A stretch of 64,000 nucleotides of DNA from Methylobacterium sp. SyP6R (GTDB taxonomy: Bacteria; Pseudomonadota; Alphaproteobacteria; Rhizobiales; Beijerinckiaceae): NCBI RefSeq assembly GCF_019216885.1, contig NZ_JAAQRC020000001.1, forward strand, positions 744,001 through 808,000, read 5' to 3'. Below are positions 34,462 through 43,061 of the stretch, piece by piece. Every line of letters begins with the position of its first letter. Positions within the stretch are counted from its first letter, which is position 1. The translations under genes were made by a program, and so were the position numbers. The notes beneath the pieces are model-generated. The model was not told the origin of the DNA and did no database searches. It was given only the letters and a program-made list of their open reading frames with translations.

Positions 34462-36009
34462 ATGGTGTTTAGAAGCAAGATTCGGGATAGTGTAATAAAC
34501 GGGCTGCTTGAGAAAGCCGCGAATAGAAAATACGGACACTACTTGTCAAAGGTTGTCATGAAAAGGGTTCGTGGGTTTGCAGACGAGCCGATAGCTTTCG
34601 ACTTCCCTGTGACCGCTCTTATTGGCCCGAACGGAGGGGGTAAGACAACTATATTAGGCGCTGCCGCCTGTGCCTACAAAGATGTCTCTCCCCGCAGGTA
34701 TTTCGCAAAAAGTGGCAAGTATGATGAGACCATGCAGGATTGGTCTATAGAGTACGAGTTGATAGACAAGAGGCTTAGCCCGCGTGACATAGTGCGGAGA
34801 ACGGCGAGCTTCCGAAATGCTCGATGGAATCGCGATGCTGTCGAACGGCCTGTGCTTGTATTTGCTGTATCTCGCACCGTACCAGCCAACGAACGGAGCG
34901 AATTACTTAGATGCGCTTCCGGTTCGTTCGCTGTACCTGACTTAGATGTATCGCATTTTTCTGAGGCTTTGCAGCGCGCTGTGGCCCGCATATTAGGGAA
35001 AGACATCAGCGGATTTCGCCAGTTGAATATCGATAGGTCTGGAAGGGTGACCTTACTCACCGGCGCCACCCGTACCGGGACAAGTTATTCTGAGTTTCAT
35101 TTCGGCGCCGGAGAGTCTAGCATCATAAGGATGGTCTCAAAAATTGAGAGTGCCCCTGACCAGACCTTGGTGTTAATTGAGGAAATCGAGAATGGCCTTC
35201 ATCCGGTAGCTACAGTCAGACTTGTGGAGTATCTCATCGACGCTGCAGACCGAAAAAATCTTCAGGTAATATTTACTACGCACTCGAATGAGGCATTGTT
35301 GCCGTTGCCAACGAAGGCAGTGTGGGTAGCCACGCAAGACAAAATATTTCAGGGCAAGCTGGACGTTGGTTCTCTACGCGCCATTACAGGCCAAATCGAA
35401 ACGAAGGCTGTGGTATTCGTAGAGGATAGTTTTGCCAAGATTTGGGTAGAGGCTATCCTGCGGCAGAGCCTGAATTTCCCGCTTGATCATGTTCAGGTGC
35501 ATGCGATGACGGGTGATGGGACGGCAGTTGCAATGAATAAATACCACAACGCCAACCCAGCAGTTTCGACTAGATCGGTTTGTATTATCGACGGCGACTC
35601 TCAGCAGGTAGAGAGTGAGGAAGCGCTTGTGTTCCGCCTTCCAGGGAAGGCGCCAGAATCATACGTATTTGACTCTGTCATTGAGGAATGGGATAAAATT
35701 GGAGGAAAGTTGGCCGTGGCTGTGCTGGACAGATTTGAGAATTATAGCAGAGTCTTGCAGATATGCCAGCAGGTGCGACGGCAGAACATGGACCCTCATT
35801 TGCTCTACTCTCAAGTTGGCGAGCAGCTTGGCCTGGTGCCGGAGGCCATTGTCAGCGCGGCGTTTGCTAACCTTTGGGCTCAGATCTATACGCAGAAAGC
35901 CGCCCCTATCGCTCATGCCGTTATGAGGATTGTTGACGATCTCAAAGATCGTCGATCTGCGGCTTCCGATGATGTCAAATGTAATTTGATCGCAGCTTCG
36001 GATAACTGA
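34462..36009 (+). CDS. OLD-like AAA ATPase with TOPRIM-type C-terminus
   Basis: This 515-residue protein has an ABC/SMC-type ATPase domain and a C-terminal nuclease-like domain. Walker A is GPNGGGKTT (residues 55-63) after FDFPVTALI, a signature-like FGAGESS lies near residue 215, Walker B is TLVLIEEIENGLHP near 235, and the H-loop is FTTHSNEAL near 270. The TOPRIM-like part has VVFVEDSFAKIWVEAIL near 316 (catalytic Glu) and CIIDGDSQ near 376 (DxD). This is the layout of class 1 OLD nucleases and of fused ATPase-TOPRIM defence proteins. GGAGG precedes the ATG by eight bases. Codon use is AT-richer than flanking operons, suggesting transfer. No UvrD-type helicase (class 2 Gabija partner) is adjacent. 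A phage-defence role is inference. Confidence 0.75.
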   Translation: MVFRSKIRDSVINGLLEKAANRKYGHYLSKVVMKRVRGFADEPIAFDFPVTALIGPNGGGKTTILGAAACAYKDVSPRRYFAKSGKYDETMQDWSIEYELIDKRLSPRDIVRRTASFRNARWNRDAVERPVLVFAVSRTVPANERSELLRCASGSFAVPDLDVSHFSEALQRAVARILGKDISGFRQLNIDRSGRVTLLTGATRTGTSYSEFHFGAGESSIIRMVSKIESAPDQTLVLIEEIENGLHPVATVRLVEYLIDAADRKNLQVIFTTHSNEALLPLPTKAVWVATQDKIFQGKLDVGSLRAITGQIETKAVVFVEDSFAKIWVEAILRQSLNFPLDHVQVHAMTGDGTAVAMNKYHNANPAVSTRSVCIIDGDSQQVESEEALVFRLPGKAPESYVFDSVIEEWDKIGGKLAVAVLDRFENYSRVLQICQQVRRQNMDPHLLYSQVGEQLGLVPEAIVSAAFANLWAQIYTQKAAPIAHAVMRIVDDLKDRRSAASDDVKCNLIAASDN

Positions 36010-36479
36010 GTTTTCCAGGCGAGTGGATGAAGCTGCGGAAGGCCGGTCTGGGTCAATTTCCGAGGTTCACGAACAGCCTAAATTTTTACGTAGGATGTTC
36101 GTACTTAGAAAACAGCAGGTCGGCCCAGCCACGTGGATGAAGAAACGGAGCGGCCTTTAGAGTGCGCGATGCAAGTAAATGATATTGCGATGCTATTTAA
36201 GGTGACGAGGAGCGGCCGCGGACTGCGTCTCCCCGCTCCCATCCGCGAACGCTAAAGCTCAGCAGTCAAGATCGGGGACCACCTTCGCATATCCTCGTTT
36301 GGTCGTCGCGAGCAGCTGGCGATAGCCGTAGCCCGCTGTTCGATGGAGGGCCCGAAAGGGGGATGACGTAAGCCCCCAAACCGCAGGCATGACGGGTCGG
36401 CAGTGAGAGCCGGACGCCAGGTGGGGAGAGAGGCTCGTCGTCCAAGGAGCCTCCCACGGCGTCGCTTGTGAAGCGAGCG
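36010..36479. other. Non-coding island sequence
   Basis: These 470 bases between the ATPase gene and the DUF2958 gene contain short open frames only, none with a ribosome site or recognisable residues. I see no clear terminator or repeat. Confidence 0.4.
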
Positions 36480-36827
36480 TCAAACGATGATCCTCCCGGC
36501 AGCTTGTGCTGCAGCGGCGTAGGCGGAGAGGGAGCGATCGGCCCGGAAGTGTAGATCCCGCTCAACGGGTAGACGAAGGCGGCCCCGAAGGGCCGCGAGT
36601 TCGAGCAGGCAGACGTATCCCAGCTCGGGGGAACCGAGACCAGGATCGCACAAGCCGAAGGCCCGGGTCGGCTCAGCAGGGTCGAGTTCCGTCAGGAGCC
36701 AAGTGCCGGCGCCGTCCGGCATGAAAAGCTTCACGACCGGTAAAGGGTCGATGTCTTCGCCTCGGGCGGTACGGCCGCCGTTGGCGAGAAGCTGCTGACG
36801 GAGGGCAGCGGTGAGAAGGGCAGGCAT
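36480..36827 (-). CDS. DUF2958 domain protein
   Basis: This 115-residue protein matches DUF2958 across its length: LLTAALRQQLLANG, EDIDPLPVVKLFMPDGAGTWLLTELDP, FGLCDPGLGSPELGYVCLLELAALRGRLRLPVERDLHF. The family is carried by plasmids and integrative elements in Rhizobiales; its role is unknown. The ATG at 36827 shares a base with the stop of the upstream frame (TGATG). An in-frame extension to 37052 (including a GINPPGETALPRRITHFYPG segment) could be part of another decayed gene. Confidence 0.75.
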   Translation of the reverse strand: MPALLTAALRQQLLANGGRTARGEDIDPLPVVKLFMPDGAGTWLLTELDPAEPTRAFGLCDPGLGSPELGYVCLLELAALRGRLRLPVERDLHFRADRSLSAYAAAAQAAGRIIV

Positions 36828-38108
36828 CAACGCATTGTCCCGGTAGCAGGGGAGATTGGCGACGATGTGGCTGGCTTCGTCTTGGTAGGTCGGACGGATT
36901 TTCGCGGGCGCGGCGCGGACGAAGGCCCCGGGGTAGAAGTGGGTGATGCGGCGGGGGAGGGCCGTCTCGCCCGGCGGGTTGATGCCGCCGAGGCTGTAGA
37001 AGGCTTCGCCGCGGCGTCGGTGGCCGGCGAGAGGGGAGGCGGCAGGGCGCACAAAGGGCCGGCAGCCGGCGGCGGCTCGTCACCATGAAGGGCGAGGCGG
37101 GCGACCCGGGCGTGATCGCAGTACCGAGCCCAGAGTTGGCGAGCCAAGTCGGAGGCGCCGGCCTGGGCAGTCGCGGCAATGACGGCTTCCAGCGTGAGAT
37201 TGACGAAGGCGACCCCGCTGGCGTCGCCCATACCCGCGGGATCGACAAGTTCGGCCCGGTAGCGGGCTGCGACAGCCTGCGCTCGACGGTTGAGCTGGGG
37301 TGCGATGAGGACGAAGCAGCCCCGCGAGGCCAGCCCGTGGCGCAGCATGAGGTCCGTCAGGACGTGCTCGCGGCGCAACTGCTCGAAGCCGGGGCGGGAG
37401 AGGATGGCGCCCGCGGCGTCGCGGTAGAGACCGCTCGCCTGCGCTGCTTCGACGTAGCGGGCTCGCGGTGTGGCAGCCGGACCCGAGAGACCCTCGACGA
37501 ACTTCAGCTCGACGGTGACGACCGCAGCTTCACCGTCGGGGGTGATGGCTTCGATGAGGGCGTCCAAGGCGGTGCCGTCGCCGAAGTAGGCGTCGTCGAA
37601 CCGGCCCGGGCTGTGCTCGAAGCGGAGAGCGGTGACGTCCTGGATGAAGCCCGGCAGGAGGTGGCGCCAGACCCGCGTGGCGAGGTCGAGGTCAGTAGCC
37701 AGCGGGGCGAGGAGGTTGAGGGTCAGCGCCTGAGAGGAGAAGGTTGGCCCAGAGCCGATCCTCATTCCACAACGCCCCGGGCTCACGAAAGAGCAGTGCC
37801 TGGCGGGCGTGGTCGCGGATGGCGGGGGTGAGGAAGGTAGCTCCGGCCTGCGCAGCATCGCGATGAAGCAGCCAATTGGCGGGACCACGGCGTGGCGAGC
37901 GCAAGGTGGTGGTCCTCGCAGCCGACGCCGGGGGTAGCTGCTGGTCCTGTCGCCAGAGGTGGGCGAGCAGACGCGCGGAAGCGGCGAAGCGGCTGTCGTT
38001 GGCAACGAAGGTGTGGTGCTGCCGACGAATGGCCTCGCTGAGGAAGGGAGCGTAGGCGAGGGGTTGGATGAAGGCAGGATCGACGGGGAGGGGAGTGATG
38101 TAGTTCAT
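36827..38108 (-). pseudogene. Frameshifted PGN_0703-like restriction-endonuclease-type gene
   Basis: The N-terminus is in one frame, from ATG 38108 (MNYITPLPVDPAFIQPLAYAP) to REPGALWNEDRLWANLL near 37741. The continuation SSQALTLNLLAPLATDLDLATRVWRHLLPGF is in another frame running to 36829. The joined protein would be about 400 residues and carries RFEHSPGRFDDAYFGDGTALDALI and VVTVELKF, a PD-(D/E)XK-type core (D, then E-L-K) as in PGN_0703-family putative restriction endonucleases. The shift lies in a CTTCTCCTCTC pyrimidine run, so slippage or a sequencing error is possible. The C-terminal tail is low-complexity. Confidence 0.6.
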
Positions 38109-39060
38109 GGAGCTGACCTCGAGCTGGAGGGGTCAGCCAGGTATTCACTTCGAGAGAGCAGAACTTGCGGGAGGCAGATAGGAAGAGGTTGGCTGGATTG
38201 CGGGGCCGCTCCCTCGGTAGAGGCCTAGCAAGGTTGCCTACTCTGGTGCTGTAGAGCGCTTCTGCTGGATAGGGGCATCGCAGCATCACTTGCCTCTCTC
38301 GGCACTCACCTCCCTGGTCATTCTCTCTTTCTCTGGGGCTATATAATATACATTTCCGCACGTTCTACGCATCTGCATATGGACATAAACCCCTAGCGTT
38401 GTGCATTGCATAGCAAGTGAAGTGCCGGGTCGAAGCTGAGCAGTCATGGTTTTGCTCAAGCGCGGACGTGCCGGAAAGCCGAAAATGACCGATTTTGTTG
38501 AAAAACTCGGAGATGGCGCCTGCGGCCTCGTTTCACGCCCCATCTAGGAGAAAATCCATCTTCAATCGCAGCGGCAACTACGCGTTTATACCCGGAAGAG
38601 CTGTATCATAAAAAAATTCATTCTACGTGGCGCTTTGTGCAAGGTGCTACTTCAGCTGGCGTTGGAGTTTTTCAACACAATCGACCCTTTGCAGACTTTC
38701 GAGCCGACCTAGCCAGAGGTCCGCTCATTGCCTAAAATCCGACACTCTGAATTCTACGGCCAAAACCAAATAAGCTCTACCGTTCGAAGGACCGCTGAAC
38801 GGGCGGGGAGCAGACCCCTCTCCGCTAACCCGAAGCGCATCTTCCGCATCCGATCCATGTTAACCGTCAGGGACAGCTATCGAAGCCTACCCACATCAGC
38901 CATTCGTCAGCCGCTCAGCAAGTTGGTCCGTAGCACAGGACAACGCTGTGATCAGGAGTGGAACAAGGGTTCATCCGCACTTTCGGTGCTGATGGAGGGG
39001 ATCGGGCGCCGATGCGCATGGCAGCCCTAGGGCAACACGACGCCGATCTCGAACCCGTCC
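38109..39060. other. Long AT-richer non-coding stretch
   Basis: About 950 bases with no supported gene. There is an AT-rich TATATAATATAC patch near 38340 that could contain a promoter for the minus-strand endonuclease-type gene. Open frames here lack ribosome sites and protein-like composition. It is probably the debris of insertions next to the ISL3 remnant. Confidence 0.4.
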
Positions 39061-40075
39061 ATGCCGTCGGTCCCGGACGGCCTTCACGTCGATGCACTGA
39101 CGCTGGACACAGCCGGGTTGCTCATTACCGCCCACACTACCGCGGCCCAGGCAACCTGTTCGAGTTGCGGACAATCCTCGACGCGCGTTCACAGCGCGTA
39201 CTGGCGAACCCTCAAGGACCTGCCGTGGCAAGATCGGACTGTGACGTGGCACCTGCGCGTGCGCCGCTTCCGCTGCGGCCAGTACCCGGGGCGGATCTTC
39301 GCCGAACCCGTAGCGGGGCTGGGTTCACGCAAAGCGCGTCGAAGCGAACGATGGGCTGAGACGCAGACCGACATCGGCATGGTGCTCGGCGGCGAGCCCG
39401 GTGCTCGTTTGTCGCGACGACTGGCGATGCCGGTCAGCGGCGACACGGTTCTGCGCCTGATCCGTCGGCGCGGCATCGCCTCTTCGCCGGCGCCGCGCGT
39501 GGTCGGCATCGATGATTGGGCGTGGCGACGCGGTCAGTCCTACGGCACCATCGTCTGCGACCTGGAACGGCGGAGCGTCATCGACCTGCTGCCCGTTCGC
39601 TCCGCGACACCGGTGCGGGACTGGCTTGCCGCCCATCCGAGCGTCGCCGTCGTCAGCAGTGGCGCCGGACCCTACGCCGAGGCTGCGCGCACAAGCGCTC
39701 CGGCGGCGATGTAGGTTGCGGATCGCTGGCGTGCGACCTGAGTGTCGCCCAAGAATCGCGCCTTCACCAAGGCACTGTGCAAGGCGGCTCCGCGCTTGAA
39801 GCGGACGGCCGAGGATGTACGCGCCTTCACCGATCTCCTACACCAGAACGATCCCGCCGGACTGACGCCTTGGCTGGAGGCTGCCGCTGCCACCGAACTC
39901 GGCGGGTTCGTCACCGGGCTTCGGCAGAATGAGGAGGCCGTGCGCGGCGATCGCCGAGCCCGGGAGCAACGGCCAGGTAGAAGGGCAGGTTGACCGCCTC
40001 AAACTGATCAAACGCAGCATGTATGGTCGAGACAAGTTCGACCTGCTCCGCCAGCGAGTGCCGCACGCCGCGTGA
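39061..40075 (+). pseudogene. ISL3-family transposase, broken copy 1
   Basis: The first 217 codons read an ISL3 transposase N-terminus: zinc-ribbon ATCSSCGQSSTRVHSAYWRTL with a later RFRCGQYPGRIF, then MPVSGDTVLRLIRRRG and VVGIDDWAWRRGQSYGTIVCDLERR (DD of the catalytic triad). It ends at a TAG where the family has Gln (AAxQVADRW), and VADRW follows directly. The central region is then missing, and the C-terminus resumes with FTKALCKAAPRLKRTAEDVRAFTDLLHQNDP and, in another frame, QVDRLKLIKRSMYGRDKFDLL to 40075. A nonsense codon, an internal deletion and a frameshift make it inactive. Confidence 0.75.
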
Positions 40076-40116
40076 ACCGAGCCCACAGAGCTTGGCTTGA
40101 CAAACACCTGTCAGCA

Positions 40117-41040
40117 TCAAAAGTGCGAATTAGCCCATATTTTACGCCTAATTATATCTAGCCAGGGCAGATGATCTTCCAATTTGCTTTGGCGGGAGCG
40201 GAACACATGCACTGTCAGACCGCACACCACGTTGCGGACGAGCTTGCGGCCATGGCCGGTCTTGCGAGCAATCACCTTGATCGGCACGCCTTGCCGCGAG
40301 AGGACCAGGATCGCGTCGCCCGTCACTTCCCGACGCAGTTAATCTGCGTACCGCAGGCGCTTGGCACGGATCAGCTGCTCGGCATCGACCGGCGCACGGC
40401 GTCGAGGAAGGCGGCGTCGGCGTTCTCCATCAGGTGTCAGCGATCGGCGGTCTGGACGGCATCGGGCAGAGCCCGCGTGGTGGCCTCTCCGTAACCGCCT
40501 CCACGACCGCGCGCGATGACCGTGATCTCGGGATGAGTCGACAGCCAGGCCTCCACCGTACCGCTCTCGCGATCCGGCAGCAGGGCGAGGGGGCGCCGCC
40601 GCTCCAGATCGACGATGATGGTGCCGTAGCGCCGCCCACGACGGAACGCCCGGTCGTAGATGCCGATCACGCGCGGTGCCTCCACCGGTCACGCGGCCGA
40701 GGTGATGCACGATGTTCTCGAGCCGGGCAGTACGCCTGGCATGGGGGCCGGCGAGATCCGGACCCAGCCGTTCGGCGAAGATCCTGGTCGGGCAGCTACT
40801 TGCGGCATAGTGGAAGCGGCGGACGCCGACCTCGATGACGGCCCGCATGCCAGCGACGGGCAAGTCCGCCAGGGTTCGAGTGTAGCGGCTGTGGACGCGG
40901 GAGAAGGGCTGATCGCAGCCAGGACAGCGGGCCGACGCGGCCATGGGCTGAGCGATGATGGTGATGCGGTCGGCCAGCTCCACTTAATCGACCAGGAGGC
41001 CGGTCGGGATAATCACATCGGGTTGCAGGCTGCGAGCCAT
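40117..41040 (-). pseudogene. ISL3-family transposase, broken copy 2
   Basis: From ATG 41040 (GGAG upstream) the frame reads ARSLQPDVIIPTGLLVD, then TAA at 40986, then VELADRITIIAQPMAASARCPGCDQPFSRVHSRYTRTLADLPVAG. A frameshift leads to APRVIGIYDRAFRRGRRYGTIIVDLERRR. Another stop replaces Trp in TADRxHLMENADAAFLDAVRR. The last part (40326-40117) reads AILVLSRQGVPIKVIARKTGHGRKLVRNVV and DHLPWLDII, the family's internal helix-turn-helix region. The C-terminal third is missing. The copy is convergent with copy 1. Confidence 0.75.
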
Positions 41041-41238
41041 GGTAGGATCTCCAACAGCCAAAGCCACGATCCATCAACCCACATGTACCGAGAGCGCGTC
41101 AGACCCCTTATTCCACGCCTAATCACACCACAGACGATCCTGCGGATCAGGGGCGCCACCGTACCATCCTAATGACCTTCAGCATCCCGCTCGCAATGCG
41201 GGGCCAGCTGGCAAGCCCTGAAGGAAAAATCGCTTTCC

Positions 41239-41522
41239 ACCGAGCGTCTAATCGGAGCAGGGATCGAGCCGTCAGTCGGCAACGTCGGCGACAGCTACGA
41301 CAACGCCTTGACGGAGACGATCCCATGGCCTGTTTAAGGCGGAGGTCATCCATCGACGCGGACCGTGGCGCTCCTTCGAGGCGGTCGAGTACGCCACCCT
41401 GGGGTGGGTCGCCTGATACAACCTCCGCCGCCTGCTCGCGTCAATCGGCAACGTCCCTACCGATGAAGCCGAAACTGCCGCCGACAAACCTGGAGCGGTT
41501 CAGCAAGAGCAGGCCAGCTTTT
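41239..41522 (+). pseudogene. IS3-family transposase (OrfB) C-terminal fragment
   Basis: Translation across frames gives TERLIGAGIEPSVGNVGDSYDNALTETI, then after a shift GLFKAEVIHRRGPWRSFEAVEYATLGWVA, a stop in place of an aromatic residue, and YNLRRLLASIGNVPTDEAE. These are hallmark IS3/IS407-type rve integrase residues, including the region before the catalytic Glu. Only the last quarter of orfB is left; no inverted repeat was identified. Confidence 0.7.
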
Positions 41523-41742
41523 TCGCCAATCCGTCAGACGCCTCGAAGCCAGCAGCCGGATGATGGACGCAGGTTTGCCTCAAAAACCTGGTGCAGATCG
41601 AAGCCAGGATGTATGGCAATCCTGAGAAGGTTTTTGCTTTTTGCTTGGAACCAAAACCTTTGTCTCCTATTAGCCCACCACGTACGCAAGCTGGATTAAA
41701 TGCAATCCTGGAGCGTGGCTTTACCATTCTCCGGGAGGACTC

Positions 41743-42381
41743 ATGAGGTCTGCCAACTTTTTCTTCCAGGGCAGAGAGGATGCAGCGGCAAAGCCTGTAA
41801 TCTCCGGCGTCGCCAGGGGCTTGTTGGAGACCCTTTCTCTTCCCAACGAGTATGCATTACCGGATCGGCTTCAGGAACTCGCAAACCTGTTGATCGAGCG
41901 AGACGCTTTAGGCAACGCAAAGAGCCGCGAGGTGAATGTAGCTCCCACCAAGCTTGTGCTCGTAGTTGAGGACGATCCTGCGATACGCGATCTCGCCATA
42001 GCGCTCCTAGAGGAGACGGTCTTGGACGTGATTGCCTGTGAGAGCGGTGATGAGGCTGTGGAAATGCTTAAGGCGCAGGGCGGGAATATCGCCATGGTCT
42101 TTACGGATGTGCGGCTTGAGGGGTGGATGGATGGGGTGGACCTCGCACGGGCCGTACGTAGCCTCTGGCCCGGTGTCCACCTTGTCGTGACCTCCGGCCA
42201 GGGTGGCGGCCGGGTGGGCGATATGCCGACTGATGTGGTCTTCCTCCCGAAGCCCTGGCGTGCATTGGACGTATTAGTCCAGGTGGATCACGCGGTACGA
42301 CGATTAGAACTCCCAGTCGGACAGACATCGCAGGCCAAGCTCTCAAATTCATCCGCGATGTTTATGAAAAATATAGATTGA
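41743..42381 (+). CDS. Receiver-domain protein with NepR-like N-terminal extension
   Basis: This 212-residue protein has a CheY-like receiver from about residue 70: LVLVVEDDPAIRDLAIALLEE, the phospho-acceptor Asp in FTDVRLEG, the Thr/Ser in VVTSGQGG and the Lys in FLPKPW. There is no output domain after it. The first 60 residues are unusual: SGVARGLLETLSLPNEYALPDRLQELANLLIERDAL, with a PDRLxELxxLL pattern that resembles the NepR anti-sigma helix. GGGAGG five bases before the ATG confirms this start. It could act in the general stress response, but the NepR likeness is tentative. It sits just right of the transposase graveyard. Confidence 0.75.
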   Translation: MRSANFFFQGREDAAAKPVISGVARGLLETLSLPNEYALPDRLQELANLLIERDALGNAKSREVNVAPTKLVLVVEDDPAIRDLAIALLEETVLDVIACESGDEAVEMLKAQGGNIAMVFTDVRLEGWMDGVDLARAVRSLWPGVHLVVTSGQGGGRVGDMPTDVVFLPKPWRALDVLVQVDHAVRRLELPVGQTSQAKLSNSSAMFMKNID

Positions 42382-42433
42382 ACCTCGTGCTATCACCCGC
42401 GTTGGTTCTCTAGAACACGCAACGGAGACTGAC

Positions 42434-42715
42434 ATGCACTCGATAAATTTAGGCCTTACCTCGGTTCTGGCTTTTGCTGGCGCGGCTGCTGCCCAGACCC
42501 CCGCCACTCCTGCCGCTCCAATAGCTCCGGGAGTGACCGGCACCGTAGCGCCGTCCCCGGGCAACACTGGGTCCAATCCCAACATTACAGTCGCTCCCGG
42601 AGGCACGGGGGCCTCGACCATCCAGACCGACTCTGCGGCGGGTGGGAACGCGGGCCAGCCGTCCCGAGCTGTCCCTCAGGGCAGCAGCAATAGCGGTGGT
42701 GGCAGCAGCCAGTAG
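42434..42715 (+). CDS. Small secreted low-complexity protein
   Basis: This 93-residue protein has a short signal peptide (NLGLTSVLAFAGAAAAQ). The mature part is Ala/Pro/Thr/Gly/Ser-rich and presumably disordered (ATPAAPIAPGVTGTVAPSPG ... SNSGGGSSQ). GGAG precedes the ATG by seven bases. Similar small exported proteins are frequent in Methylobacterium; function unknown. Confidence 0.6.
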   Translation: MHSINLGLTSVLAFAGAAAAQTPATPAAPIAPGVTGTVAPSPGNTGSNPNITVAPGGTGASTIQTDSAAGGNAGQPSRAVPQGSSNSGGGSSQ

Positions 42716-43061
42716 TCTGGCGACCATTCCGGGCACGGCTGATAGCTTGCGTTCTGTCAGGCACCGCCCGCCAATGTCTTACCCCTCAGACGGGCGTCCT
42801 GCCGTTTGAGGAGGGCGAGCTACCACTACCGGGCTTAGTGCGCCCTCGCACATCCCGTAGGCCCCGCCCGAAGCTAAACCTCCGGCCCGCTCACAGGCCC
42901 CTTCGGCCTGTCCCGGCTCGGCGGCAGCCTAGTGCCCGCGTTCCGCCCCCTCACGGGTGCTGGGCTGCCGCCTCTTTCTCTTTCCAGCGTGGCAAAAACG
43001 GCCAGGACCGATAAGAAGGCTGGACGCGCGGGTGACTTGCCCCTCGCCCCAGCCGAAGCCG
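42716..43061. other. GC-rich intergenic region before the kinase
   Basis: These 346 bases contain no supported gene. The in-frame extension of the kinase to a GTG at 42957 reads Arg/Pro-rich and is not protein-like. I see no recognisable operator or terminator. Confidence 0.4.

Noticed and set aside
38286..38543. 85-residue minus-strand frame in the island
   Set aside because: No ribosome site and no recognisable segment; judged chance.
40130..41140. Weakly similar short segments near 40134 and 41108 (both with ACGCCTAAT) as ISL3 direct repeats
   Set aside because: Only about three quarters of bases match and they do not sit at defined element ends.
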